From: Triglochin maritima
Lineage: Eukaryota; Streptophyta; Magnoliopsida; Alismatales; Juncaginaceae
NCBI GenBank assembly: GCA_963682175.1
Contig: OY821792.1
Span: 30,998,652 to 31,062,651, forward strand
DNA length: 64,000 bases
Reading direction: 5' to 3'
Positions within the stretch are counted from its first letter, which is position 1. The number at the start of each line of letters is the position of its first letter. The position numbers and the translations under genes are program-made. The notes under the pieces are model-generated. The model was not told the origin of the DNA, searched no databases, and worked only from the letters and a program-made list of their open reading frames with translations. Positions 23,106 to 37,100 of the stretch are shown here, piece after piece.

Positions 23106-26100
23106 ATGCAGCATGTTCCAGCGACCATTGAGGAGCAACTTATTTTGAAATCGATAAAGGAGGAATGTCCATGGGAGAATCTCCCTAAACGTCTTCAAGC
23201 TGTTATTTCGTCTAAAGAAGAATGGCACCGCAGGTAACCATCTTTTGTTGCCTGGTCCTAGAGCTGTGCTTGCAGTAGTTTGAGTGACATGATATTTATA
23301 TCCAACAAATGGTTAGTTTTGATTATTTCCATTGGTTGAAGTATTTAGTCGTTGTTAAAGGAGTGAACTCTGTCTCCTTCTGCCGAGGGTTCAGCATAAC
23401 ATTAAGCCATTGACGATCAAGAGTTGATGGAAAATACAATGTAACATTGAGTGGGAAAGATCTTTCACGTTTAAGGGTGGGAAGAAATATTCAAGGTCAT
23501 AGGTTCTGATGGAATTCTACTAACAAGAGCAAAACTAGATATCACTTAGTACCATGAAATTACATGTCTTTTTATGAAGAAGTTGATCATGGCAAATGAA
23601 CTCATCAACCCATGTTCATTCATGGTCTTATGGTGCCTCTTATTTCATGTTAAAGCTCTTTGTTTTCATCCGTACTTTTCTGATATATTGCCTTTGACTC
23701 TCTTGCACCGTCTTCTGTTTTATGTCTTTGCTAAATTTGGCTGTAGTTTTCTTATCTTCATGTATTGTTTCTCCTGCAAAGGAGAGATATTCATGCTTTT
23801 GATACCATTCACAAGCTTGACATTGTTTTGATGGTTTATGAATTTTATGCTTTTGATACTATTCACAAGCTTGACTTTGTTTTTGCTAACTATAAGCACA
23901 CACGTGCTGATTCTGTATGTATCATGCGCCGATAGATTTCTTTTGGGTTGTAGTTTTGCTATATAATGTTTATCGAATTTATACATGCAGAGTCATAGAC
24001 CATTGCATGAAAAAAAGATTACTGTGGAATACATGTTTTGCGCGGAGGGTATGTAGAGAAGGAGAATATTACGAAGAGATGATGCGTTACTTGCGTAAGA
24101 ACCTTGCAGTGCGTACTATGACCCGTCTATCTCTTACCACACGTTTCATGGCATCTGCAGTACTGTTTTTTCATTCTTCAGAGCTACTTAATGTTATTTC
24201 CTTGCTTTGTTTATAATGTTCTCCTTATCATTTATTTAGGTAACACTCATGGTATAACTATAATCATATTTTTTTTTTGTCAAAATTAGAACTTAACAAT
24301 GCTCAAGTAACACCTAGGCGTTTGTGCAGTCGCCCAGTACTGGGTGACCCAATTTAATTATTATTTTTTGGTTTTAATTAAAAAAAGAGAGGAAAAAACA
24401 GGAAAAAATGTCCAAAAAATATAGAAACAAACATTACATGTTTGGACTTAAAAAAGACACATAGTTCACCGACCATAGCCTCACTAGGTACCCCTTCTAC
24501 ACACCCAAACACTTAGGCCTTTTATTTTATTAATGGTAGAGTTTGTAATATAATTTATAAGGCAACAAAATTACAATACAAGTGCCCTACTCATTCGATT
24601 GGACACATGTATATTAAAAACCAGTCGTTGCACAGGGACACCCAAATTGCACACTGAAGTGTGTGATATGCGGGTGGTCGCCTATGCGACTACCTAGGCG
24701 ACCGCCCGGCTGAACATGGGAACTTAACTTTTTCTTTGATGTCATATTATGTTTCTCACTAAGATCCAAAATGTCAAGTTTGAGAAAACATACCAAGAAG
24801 AACCAATACTACTGTGAAGCAAGTTTGGTATCACGAAGATCACCCTTTATGTTATAACTAAGGAATGATGAACTTCGAAAGAAGTTAGAATTGGATTGAT
24901 ACCTAAAAAATAAGTGGAAATGTCAGTTTACCAGACATTGGTATTATTTATCACCACACTCAGAAATGACTACTTAACGGAAGCTAATTAGCCATTACCA
25001 AGTCAAACATAGTAATGGTTGAATATGCAGTCCACATGACTAATGGAAACACATTTGCTAGGTCATGCTTCGGTTGATTGGGTCACCCTGTCTTATATGG
25101 AGCCAATTTCACGTGTTCAGATGCCTTAGGCTCTGGCCACAGAAATCTGTAGCTTTCCATCTTAAGTGTTACAGAATTAATTTTTTTACAGGGGAAGGGT
25201 GTGTTTTTACTTACCAATAATATACTTGTAACTAACATGGAGCATTAAAATTTGGTATCAGCGATTCAGCATGGCGAGCTGCGTATTCAACTCTTTGTTG
25301 TTTGGGAAATGATTACGAAGTCCAGGCCGAACATGCCAAAACCACCCAAGTTTGGCTCATCCAGACTGATAGGTTCCAGGGTGTTAGCTTGGTTTTCATG
25401 TGAAATTGTGATTGAAGAATCTGCTTTATGAAATTAAGAGACAATCTAGGCAATCAAATGCTAATTGGTTTGTAGAAGGATCCAACTATGCCCAGGTCTT
25501 GACTGGATCCACATATGGGGTTCTTTGTTGACCCATATTCCTCACCCAGCATGATTTTGTGGTTTAGGAAAATTTGGCTTAAATTCACAACCTGGCACCA
25601 TGAAGAGTGTTACCTCATGTAAATCACTGTAAAGTGTAACATATATAGATAACCACATGTTATATATGGTTTTTAAGCTTTGGCATGCTTTTCTTACCTT
25701 CAGGTCAGTCTTAGCAAGGTGTACCACCAACCTGTTCCTGTGTGGCTTGATTATCCTGCATCTTTACTACTTTAAACCAAGTTTTAGAATGTCTCTGAAT
25801 GCGTGGTTAATTTTTTTTTCTTACTTACACTTGGCAATAATTTTGCAGTTGTTCCCATATCATCTTGCCGAGTACGTTTGTCGAGTTATGAGAATCTCAC
25901 CCTTTCGATATTACTGTGACATGATCTTTGAAGTTATGAAAAATGGTGAGGACTTAGTACACTGATATATATTAATATTAGTTTATTGTAGTGTGCTAGA
26001 ATGGGATTTTATGCTTTATCACACATGATGCTGGTCATTTAGTAGAAGTACATATACTTTGTGACAGTGCATGAAATCTTTCGGACATATATAATATAAT

Positions 26101-29100
26101 TTAGTGGGTGCCATACATCCAATTAGGGTTCCAATGTGGAATACGCTTAATATTTCCTTTAATTCTAATTTGTAAAAATGATTAGAATGATAACCAAAAT
26201 TGGAAAGTCTAGGCTTGATATTGTGGCGGGTTTCCATTCTTTTTGGAGAAGTTGGTGGAAGGATATCCCAAATGGATATATCATACTCACAGATGCAGGG
26301 CTTCCAGGGCCTTCGTCTATTTGGTGGAACATTTGGCTTGCCCAGAACGAGGTGTGTTTTAACGGCAAAAGTGTGGTCATAGGGGAAATTTGGAATAAGT
26401 CAAGTCGGAATGTCTATATTTGGTTGCAACAGAAGGGCATTAAGGCTGACCTTTCGTTTTAGTTTGGGGAGTCTTTGATGTTGGTTGAGTCCTTGTTATG
26501 TTTTGGTTGTGCTGTTTTTTTGCGGCCTTTTCTTTTGCTTTTCTCACCCCTCGTATCCCCGCTTTGACTGGTATTAATGATAACAATAGATAACCAAAAC
26601 ATCTAATGTCAGATACGGCTTCCTCTGCAACTTACTTCGTTCTCTTTGTGCTAGACTGCTAGAATTAGAATTACATGACCCACTCTGACACTGTCTTGTA
26701 TTCATGAAGTCTCACATGGGCTACGTACATAATCGTTCTTTCTAATATTTACTGATTCTAATGGAGAAGACTCAAACACATAGATGTAGAACTAAATGCC
26801 AACTGAAAATTTGAAAACAACCAAGTATGTTGACTTTTTTGCTGTACAGCTGTACTATTATTACTGTCCTTCAATTTGCCTACATGATCCCTCATAGTGG
26901 TTTAAAAAATATTTTTTTACCTTCCTAAGAGCCATGTCATCCTGACCCTTTGAATTCTACTTTTCCCACTTTAAAGGAAGATTGCTTGTTGCATATGGTA
27001 GGATGTAGTTTTTGAAGTAAGAGCCTTTCATGAGTAAAACTGTAGTAGAAATTAGCAAATCCCATTTCTTTATCACGGTACTTTGTACCCTAACATTACT
27101 AGTTGCTGATTGTCTGGTATTTTTTTAACAGAGCAACCGTACGACAGCATTCCCAATTTTAGTGCAGCGGATGTCTTGAGATTAACAGGAATCGGACGGA
27201 ATGAATTTATCGATATAATGAACAAATGCAGATCAAAGGTAATGCTTAGCTCCTATCTTGCATTCTTTAGTTTCTGAAGCAACATTTTTATGGAACTTTG
27301 AACCAAGTGCTGAAGAGCCTCCAGTTGTTTCTTTCTCATTCTGCAGTCTCAGCATGTGGAATACAAAACAGCTGCAATTCTTTTGGTCCTAATGAGAATT
27401 AGACAATTGTTCTGTTCTCTAAACATTATGCTATATACTAAAACCATAGGTGTCATAACCGTAACTGTGAATCTCCACAGTAGGCCCCATGATCTTAATT
27501 GAAACAAAGGAGGAAGCCTATCAGATGTTCTTTTCTGGGATGAATGATAAAACTGCAATCACGAAGTGCTATCAGTTTAATATTTTATAGTCTCTTTGTG
27601 AACCACCCTTGAAGCCTCTGATAAGCTTCCACCTTTTAATACTTGTGGCTTTACCCCCATACAGTAAGGAGAAACTCAAATATTTGTAAATCTTCTTTTC
27701 CCTGATTTTTGCATTTTCAAATCTGCATTTTTCTTGCAGACCATATACTTCAAATTGGGGCTCTGATTCCAATATCACCACTTCAATTGCTTAGTTTCCA
27801 CAGTTTGAAACACTAATTTGCTCAATTGCTTGATTCTACATTTGAAGATATTTTGTTAATTATATTTCATAGTTTTTAAATTATTTTTGCTGTATTTGCA
27901 GAAAATTATGTGGAAGCTGAACAAGTCAATTGCAAAAGAGTTATTACCTACTCAGCCAGTGGAATTTCCAGTCGAACCATGGTGGGGAATTGGTCTTGTT
28001 AATTTCACTTTGGAAGAATTTAAGGTAGATTCCTAGCTTCCTACCCATATTAACCTATTTGTGGCAAGAATGGGGCTGTCTAAAAAAAATTCATTTTTTG
28101 GGTTCAAACTGTAGAAACTCAGTGAAGATGAAACAGCAACAATTGACAAGATATGCAAAGAGGAAGCGACATCCTTCATTCTGTTTGATCCGGAGATAAT
28201 TAGAGGTTTATATGCACGAGGATTGATCTATTTTGACGTTCCTGTGTATCCTGATGACCGTTTTAAAGGTATTTATATAATTGGAATATGCTATTCAAAC
28301 TCGATTTGCACCTCTTATAGATTACAGGACTGAGTAATTTTTTTGTGGACAAGACTTCATGAGTTTTTTAAATTGAAAAAATAAATCGTATTATAATTTT
28401 GAACCAATGGACCTTGTTATCATGCACCCTTACTTGATCTGACCAATATTTGCTATTGCTAGACTGGAAATAATGAAGTCACCATAAATTTCTTCTTGCG
28501 TGCTTAAGGGTTAAGACACATGTTGCACAAGAGCGCAATTATCGATAAAGTCTTCATTTCAATGAACTATGAAAGTTGCCTGCATTTGAAGTGTCTTCCA
28601 ACCCAAAGCCAATTGATGCTCAGCGGGGGTCCAAAACTCAATATTATATCAGAGCCTTAATGTCACAAAGACTTATTTGATCTGCTCCCTTATTTTGATA
28701 TTATTTGGTCTTCACCTGCACCCCACCCTTATTTTGGACCACAAATTCAAAAGAAATTGTATGAAAATTTTGGACCAGCGGACCTTGTTATCATGCTCCC
28801 TTATTTGATCTAACCAATACCTGCTATTTGTAGACTGGAGTTAATGAAATATCCATAATTTTCTTTTGCATGCTTGGGAGTATGACACATGTTGCATAAG
28901 ACTGCAATTATGGATACATTCTTCACTTAGATGAACCATGAGTTTTGCCCTACAATTATGACTACTGTTGATACAGTATAGAACAAGTTATTGTATTAAT
29001 CTGTTTACTTCTGAAGAAATGTCTCACAAAAACATGATAGTAAATTGCCTACTCTAAATAAGATTTGTCTGCCCATGCTTATATTGACGGGTTTTTTCAG

Positions 29101-32100
29101 ATCCCTTCCAAGAGCCTTTTTTCCCTCCCTTTTCCTGTTTATTTTTCCCAGTTCTCGTGATTCAATGGGAAATAGAGAATCTGTTCAACTTAAGTTGGAT
29201 TAGTTTTTAGATATTTATAGATTGTATCGGAATTTGGAATGGAACTGAAAAGCCTCTTCTTTTTTACTTTTATTTCGTTTTGTTTTATTTTAGTACAATT
29301 TCAATTTTAAATTATTATTTACACTAATTCAGTTTCCAGACTGGAAGGATTTGTTTCTAATAGAGAGCAGTCATACGAAGATCCCATTGAAGAGTAAGTG
29401 CCTTTCCACATCAGTGCATTATTGCCTCATGTAGCCTCTGTATGTTTGTCCTCTACCATATTCCACATTCTAATGTAGGAATGTTTTTCTTGCATGAAGG
29501 TTGCTCTATGCGGTTTTTGTGGTTTCAAGTGAGAATGCAACAGTGCTGGAACTTGCAACAACTCTGCAGGCTGATCTTCCCCAGCTTCAGGCTGCAGCAT
29601 CTTTTGCTTGTCGATTGGGTTGGGCAGTAAAAATGATCGATCCAGCATCTGTTCTCCAGGATTCAGGATTGCCAAGCTCTCCTAGATTGGGTGACGATGA
29701 AGATAATTCTAATGCTACAATGAATTCTAGGAGCTTAGTATCGGGTGGTAGTCAAGGAATGCGAAAACCTGGATCACATTCTGGACCCTTCCGTGTTGCT
29801 TTTGTTGTCGATGCAAATATTACATCGTATTTGATGATGGGTTCCATCTCACCAGGTATCCTTAGCATGCCTCAATCTTTTTAGTTTTCCATAGAGCTAT
29901 TGTCAGTTTTCAACCATGTTTAGCCAACTGAGGTTTGTCAGTTGGTAGATTGCTAGTCTTGGATGAACCTGGACTGAGGATTGAATCCTAGCATGTGATT
30001 TACATGCTGGGATTTGATTTAAAAATACAAAAAATGTTTTCAATTAGTTTTTAATCATATTTGGACTCCGATGTCTCCCTTTTTGCTTATAATATCTTAT
30101 AACCTTTTATCGTGTGCATTGTCTATCTGAGACTCCAAGTCTCCAACTATGCCCATTGGCATTAACGCAAGTCATTGTCAAGTACTTTTCTTCTGCTTGT
30201 TTGATCAAATTAAAAACAGAAATAGCAATTGCGGTACATGTGAATTATATGGTTGGTGTCAAGTTAGTATTTTCTCAATACATCAATGAACATCTTAAAT
30301 ATTATTTTAATTATATGGGTAATTTGTTTAATCTCACTCTCAACCTTTTGGTCTTTTCTAGGTCTAAAATCACATGCTGTGACGTTGTACGAAGCAGGAA
30401 AACTCGGTAATGCCAGCATTGCCGATCTCTGCAGAGATCTGACTGCACTAGAGGGAAAGAAATTTGAGGGCGAGTTACAAGACTTTGCCAATCATGCGTT
30501 TAGTCTTCGATGTGTGTTAGAGTGTCTCCGGTCTGGTGGAATTGATTCAGATGAAACTAGCAGTGTTGGTAACGATAAAGTGAATGCAGAGTCACTGATC
30601 GAGGATAACGTCGTATCAATTTCTGATTCTAGTGTGGACAGCATTTCTTTAGATTCTTGGCCAAAAGAAGAGGGGATGAGTAAAGCTTACAATGAAGATG
30701 TTGTTCTACCTGATAAGCTTGATGTTGACTCTGCATCAAGTGAGCATTCTCAGAGCACTAAGGATGGGCCTTCTTTGACAACCTTGACCGAACTAGATAT
30801 ACAATCAACCAAAGATATGTTAAATGGAGATGTGCTGAGTTCTGCTGAGACCATGCTATCTGATGAGTCAAGCAAGGGAAAGAGTACGGGAAAATCAAAG
30901 AAGTCATATCTTATTAATATTCTTCGTTGTGAAAGTTTAGCTTCCCTTACCCCGGCTACCTTGGATCGACTATTTCTTCGCGACTATGACATTCTTGTAT
31001 CTATGGCTCCTCTTCCTTCATCATCTGTATTACCAGGGCCTGCTGGTCCAATTCATTTTGGCCCACCATCCTATGCATCCATGACACCTTGGATGAAATT
31101 AGTATTGTATACCGCTTCAGGTCGTGGTCCACTTTCTGTTGTACTGATGAAAGGACAGTCTCTGCGAATGCTGCCTGCTCCTTTATCTGACTGTGAGAAG
31201 GCTCTGATGTGGTCATGGGATGGATCGGTAATCGGAGGCTTGGGGGGTAAGTTTGAAGGAAATCTGGTAAATGGTAGTATACTGTTGCACTGCATAAACT
31301 CGATGCTCAAATACTCTGCTGTGATGGTGCAACCTTTCTATAAAGATGATCTTGACAAATCTGGAAATATAATGACAATGGATATTCCTTTGCCTCTGAA
31401 GAATTCTGATGGTTCTATTGTGGATATTAGAGAGCATGTGGGATTTGACGGAGAGCAAAGTGATTCAATGAATTCCCTTCTGAGTTATTTGTCAGAGAAG
31501 ATAGAGCTACTAACAATAGGATATATTCGCCTTTTGAAACTTAAAAGAGAGCAGGATGCTGATAAATTTATTTCCAATGCTGAGGACTATGAGTGGGTTC
31601 CTTTGAGCATTGAGTTCGGCGTTCCTCTATTTAGTCCAAAATTGTGCAAAATGATATGTGAAAGAGTGGTTTCATCACATCTACTTCAAAAAGGTTCACT
31701 TGAAGACCACCACAACGACATGCAAAGTTTAAGGAAAAGGTTGCGTGATATCTGCTCGGAGTACCAAGCAACCGGTGCCATAGCTAAGCTTTTCTATAGC
31801 AGAGAACAACCTAAGATTAAAGAGTCATCTCCTCAGCTTATGAATTTTGCCAGTGGAAGGTGGAATCCATTTGCTGAGCCCTCAACCCCAATATCTGGTG
31901 CTTCTGGTGAGCACCAGAGGCTAAAATTTGCCAATAGGCAGCGCGGCCGTACAGAAATTCTAAGCTTCGATGGGAATATACTGAGGTAATATTTAATCAG
32001 GCGTATCATCTACGCTTAGTTGTTACTTCCCGTTGGACCTTTTCAGTTTATGTTCTTACCCTTTTATTTCATAACATGCTGATTGTATAGTATTTTCCGC

Positions 32101-32599
32101 AAAAGACTCATAAGTAAATTAATGATATACCATCACCCAACATAATCACTATTGTTTTTAATTTCCTCATCCTCCACCTCAGAGTGCAGGCATTCAACCC
32201 TGTGATTGTTAAGGAATCATAATTGTACCTGTTGCAGGAAAAAATACGTTTTTTAATTTAATAAGTGATTTAAACTTAGTTTGAATGAGAAAAATGTTTA
32301 TCTTCACCAGAGCTGCATCTTGCTTACCATAAAATCCATTCCCGTGCAGATCATATGCTCTTACACCGGTATACGAGGCTACTACAAGAGTTGTTGAAGA
32401 GTCAGGTGGTACAGTAAAGCCCGAACCCGAGGATGCAGACGACAGAGAAGTAGTTCTGCCTGGTGTTAATCTTTTATTTGATGGATTGAGGTTGCACCCT
32501 TTCGATATCGCAGCATGTCTGCAAGCAAGGCAACCAATTTCATTGATAGCAGAGGCTTCGGCTGCTTCTCTTGCTATGCAGTCGACCAGGCTGTCTTGA
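23106..32599 (+). CDS. FAM91: FAM91 family protein (10 coding exons)
   Basis: Exons: 23106-23233, 23991-24108, 25849-25945, 27132-27238, 27902-28024, 28115-28268, 29333-29393, 29500-29855, 30362-31985 and 32350-32599. They sum to 3018 nt, 1005 codons plus TGA, all joins in frame. The start [20 protein letters not shown] and blocks such as [60 protein letters not shown] and [20 protein letters not shown] identify the FAM91 N-terminal domain. [20 protein letters not shown] and the region to [20 protein letters not shown] form the FAM91 C-terminal domain, with an acidic Ser/Asp-rich insert at about residues 410-520. Animal FAM91A1 works with TBC1D23 and WDR11 in tethering endosome-derived vesicles at the trans-Golgi; a similar role in plants is inference. 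No defect is seen. Introns hold a LINE fragment and a segmental duplication. Confidence 0.95.
26200..26588 (+). mobile_element. 5'-truncated LINE in FAM91 intron 3
   Basis: The 11-bp direct repeat GATAACCAAAA flanks it at 26189-26199 and 26589-26599. The frame ending about 26460 reads [18 protein letters not shown], typical of the C-terminal end of plant L1 reverse-transcriptase proteins. After the stop comes a 130-bp tail ending TAATGATAACAATA instead of poly(A). No internal 5' part remains. Confidence 0.85.
28402..28945 (+). repeat. Segmental duplication in FAM91 intron 6
   Basis: About 170 bp at 28402-28575 is repeated imperfectly at 28773-28945. Shared blocks: GGACCTTGTTATCATGC, TAGACTGGA, GACACATGTTGCA. 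The region between is single copy. Confidence 0.75.
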
Positions 32600-33900
32600 T
32601 TTATTTAAGATCCATGTCCTATAAATCACAATTATGGTGCTCTCTACTGATGAAGTTCCTGAATGCGAAAGGTGGCATGTTCTTCTACGACTTCGAGCAT
32701 CAACTTCATGCCATGAAAGCCAATATTCAACACAATCAAGTCAGTCCAGTACTGTCATTTACGATCATATAGCCTTCTCAACATCAAATTGTTGGAAGAC
32801 GTGAATTGCCTATACTGTGTTTACATCTCTTGTTTATAGGAAGTTATAGACGTGTCTCCGGCATTTTTACTAGGAGAAATTCATTTGTTTAGTAAACAAA
32901 ATAGTTTGTTGAATTTGACGTTCTTGAGGATTGGGTCATCGTCACGTAAATTATTTCCTCCATGTAATTTTTTGGTATGTTATAGAATGTAGCATTTTTG
33001 TCTAGACTGATTAGAGTTGTTGAGTGGTACTTCAAATTCTCCTTTTACCCGCAATTTCGCTTTGTGGTTCCATTTTACATGCGTTTGTAGTTTTGATGTT
33101 TCTTCCGTGAGTTTTCATTTGTATATTTCCGTCAACTATATTGTATCATACCATGAAAAAGTATTTTTTTGATCAGTAGGCCGAACCGTCGAATATGGAG
33201 TGGATATGTGTGTTTCTATGTGCATCGCATTTACATAATGAATATATGCATACGATTATCTTTTGGGTTCTACAACATAAATTCTTATTTGAATAAAGAA
33301 GTGGATACAAATACAAATAATACATTATATTCTTAGCTTACAGACTCATTGAAAAACTTGGATTGTAGAAATGAAATACGAATGATATTGATACTCTTTC
33401 AGCCACTGATTTCAGAACTTCTGATCAAACCATGACTGGTGGTGTATCTCTGTAACATTTGCTTGGATTTACTTCAACATGATCAGCTAAGTTAACTCAC
33501 GTTGCTGTTGCATCTATTGTCTTTATAGTCAACTTAGTCCCAACTCTTTCTAATATTTGATTCTTTATTGTTCTCGTCTCCTTATTAAGGGACTTCTCAA
33601 GTTCTATTTGTATGCTTCTTTTTTGTCATTGTCGAGGCTTGTATAAGCTATTTAGTATGTAATGGCAATACTTAAATCTCAATATGTAATGCTACTTCGT
33701 ATTACATTATGCATCATCTAACTGAAATTTAGAAGCTTCAAAAATAAAAAAAAACTACGTACAAAAATTCTGTGATAAATTGTAGCGATACTCGCTAACT
33801 CTGTATATTCGCGGAACTTATATGATTACATTACATTAACCCTCTAAGTCTTTGATTAATAATTTCTTCTAATGCTTTCAAAATAAAAATAAAAAATTCA
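32600..33900. other. FAM91 3' flank and spacer to ISA3
   Basis: Probable 3' UTR of FAM91 followed by AT-rich spacer. No gene recognised. Confidence 0.6.
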
Positions 33901-34111
33901 ACGGTACAATCCCTGCCATGCGAGCAGAAACCTCCACGGGAGCCGAAAGCGACCCCCACCGATATTTTCCTGCCACGAGACCCGGACACACGAGAAACTC
34001 CACCCCCTCCACGTGTCACTCTCCCACGACCCCACCAACCACCTCCAAACGCGCGATCCGAAGCCACTCTCGGGAAGGAACGCAACAAGACGCCAACGCC
34101 AACCCAACGCT

Positions 34112-34119
34112 TATTTAAA
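34112..34119 (+). promoter_or_regulatory. ISA3: TATA-like box of ISA3
   Basis: TATTTAAA stands 41 nt upstream of the ISA3 ATG, which would leave a very short leader. A more distal start is possible. Confidence 0.4.
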
Positions 34120-34159
34120 CCCTAACGCTCGCTCCCCTCTCGCTCGTCCTCTCCCGTCC

Positions 34160-37100
34160 ATGGAATCCCTCGTCCCGCCCCTCATCGGGACGCCATTCCG
34201 CTCCAGGAACGACAGGGGAGGTGGGTTCGGTGTCCGATTGGGGCGTGGCGGTGGATCGCGCCTGTTGTTTCGTGGCTTCGGGTGAGGAATCTGTTTCTGT
34301 TTCTGGTCTGTTTCTGGTGTTTTGGTGGGAATGTGGAGTTTCGAGTGGGATCGTTGGATTTCTGTTGGTTTAGCTTTGGAGGAGTGTTTGGTTGTAGCGA
34401 GTTTTTGTGAGAAATGAGTAGATATGGAGTGTGTTTGCGTGGAAGGATGGAGGGATTTGGTGTGCGATTTGGTTATGGTGATGGATCGTGTCCGGTGTTC
34501 GCGGTGTCGGGTGTTTTTGTGGTGTTTCAAGTGGGATTTGGTGGATTTGTGTTGGTTTGGGTTTGGAGGAGTGTTTGGTTGTAGCTAGTTTTTGGGAGAA
34601 ATGAGTAGGCCCGGAGTGTGTTTGCTTGGAAGGAGGAATTTGGATCGTGGTGTTGCGATTTTGTTACAGTGGTGGATCGCGTCCGGTGTCGGGTGAGGAT
34701 TCTGTTTTTGGTCTGTTTGTGTTGTTTTTGTGGGAATGTGGGGGTTTCAAGTGGGATTGATGGATTTCTGTTGGTTTGAATTTGGAGGAGTGTTTGGTTG
34801 TAGCGAGTTTTTATGAGAAATGTGTAGGTGTGGTCGTGTGGAGTGTGTTTTCTTGGGAGGGAGAAATTTGTATGTGGTGTTGCGATTTGGTTACAGTGGT
34901 GTATCACGTCCTGTGTTCGCGGTGTCTGGTGAGGATTCTGTTTCTGGTCTGTTTGTGGTTCTTTGGTGGGAATGTGGGGTTTCGATTGGGGTTGATTGAT
35001 TTCTGGTTGTTTGGATTTGGAGGAGAAACGTTGTAGCAAGTTTTTGTGAGGAATGAGTAGGCACGTAGTGTGTTTGCATGGAAGAAGGGAAGGATCTGGT
35101 GTCCAATTTGGTCATGGTGGTGGACCCCGTCCGGTGTTTGTGTGAGAATTCTGTTTCTGGTCTGTTTGTGGTGTTTGTTGGGAGTGTGGGAAGTGAGGGC
35201 TGTTTTTTGTTTACTGGTTTGAGGGATAATCTCATGTTGCTAAATGCAAAATGCATGTTCACTCTGTAGTAAAGTTGGATCCACTGTGCACTGTCTAAGT
35301 GTTTGAGTTTGGTGCACCAACCAAATTTCGCATGATTGATGGACTTCTGTTGGTTCGGAGTGGGAGGTGTTGGATAGTGGTGTTGCTTTGCATGCGGTGT
35401 GAACGCCGGGGAGGTGATCTCGGTGCACATTTGGTGGCATCGGTGTTGATCTGTTTCTGCTCTTTTTGAGTTGGTTTGGTGGGAATGTGGTGTGTGAGTC
35501 GAGTGGAGATCGGACTTGCTTGGAAGGAGGGAACAGCGTGTATGATACTGGTCTGAGTGGAATCAATTGATTTCTGATGGTTTGGTTGTAGCGAGTTTTT
35601 CCCTTTGTGTATACAATTTCTGCTTGAAATCATAACTTATTTATGATTCTTTAGGGATTTATCATATCATATTTTTCTGCATAGGCTGAGTACACATCCC
35701 TCAAAAAATATGGCTGCAAATGTAATTGGCGACAAGCAAAAAGACATTCTTCAGGTATTTATCATGGCAATTTCATCTTTAGTCTTTCAAATCAACTTCA
35801 AATTTTGAATAATTGAGATCTAATATGATGTTTCATTAACACATTACATGGGTGATTCTATGTCCTTGTATTTCAAAACTGGAAGAAATTACCCATGCTT
35901 TTGATTATGTTTAACTTTGCGTTTATCAACTCAAAATGAAAATTAAGATATTGGAGACAAATTGAGTAAGAGACACCTTAACACGGGATTACTCTTCCGT
36001 GATATTGTTTGGAGAATACATTGCTGCTTCTAGAGATCTTGCATTTCCGCTTTGAGTTTGCTACGGTTTTACATTACGCTTTGCTAATTCTACCTTCTGT
36101 GTGAACTGTCTCAGCTTATGTTTTTATTCGTCCTACCTTTGGAAAAACATTACTTATTACACATGGTAATGTGTCACTTAATTATTAAGTACCATATTTT
36201 TACAATTTTAGACTATTGATGTAAATTTTATCTCTACATCGGCATTCTCTTCTCCCAAGAATAAATAATACTAGTCAAGAAAACTTATGTTGTGATAAGA
36301 AATTGCTGTGAAGGCGGCCATGATAGATTAGAACCAATGCTTCAATATTGATTTCAAAAGTTCTATCTATATCTACATAGTGAATCAGTAGTGCCACTTG
36401 TAACCATCGACTTGAAAACCACCAAAGTCGTGATCATTCTTTGACATTGTAGGTAGTCTGTTCCATTTTGCTTACGGGAAAGGCGTAATTGAGGCACACA
36501 TTGCGCACAAATCTCCGACACCTTGATACATGGAAATGTTATATTGATAAAGAAATTATGTTTTGTAAAACAAAGACAACTATGTCAAACTACGCTAAAT
36601 AATGTGAATCATGCCAAATCATGTGACAATTTTTTACCATTGGGCGACTGCAATATATTTTGCATTGACCATCCTTGACATAGATATGGTGGTTGCATCA
36701 TGCCAAGTAGAGTCACTGGGCATGACAACACAGACTCGAACCTTGGAAGTACTTCTAAACCAGTTGTTTTCTTATAATCTTTTGATGGTGTGTTTCCTAG
36801 GTGATAAAGTTTCTCAAAATGCCCAGTTAAATTGTTGTTTCCATGCCTTGGAGCCAACGTAGATTTATTTTACTTATTAATAAACAAGTTATGATTTTTT
36901 TTTCAGGAGGTAATTGTTGCACCTGAAATGGAATTGCCTTTGAAAGTTTCTTCTGGTAAGGCTTTCCCGCTGGGAGTATCAGAAGTTGAAAACGACATCA
37001 ATTTTGCTCTATTTTCACATCATGCTTCCACAGTTTCCCTTTGTCTGTCAATTCCAGAGAGGTGAATAATCTTGCTCCTCTCATTAAGTATCGTTCTGAG

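Noticed and set aside
24290..24720. Possible transposon in FAM91 intron 2 with CCTAGGCG motifs at both sides
   Set aside because: CACCTAGGCG and GCGACTACCTAGGCGACC occur about 380 bp apart, but I could not define inverted ends or a target duplication.
34111..35633. Several long antisense ORFs rich in His, Thr, Pro and Lys
   Set aside because: They come from the G/T-rich tandem array of ISA3 intron 1, overlap in all frames and match no protein family.
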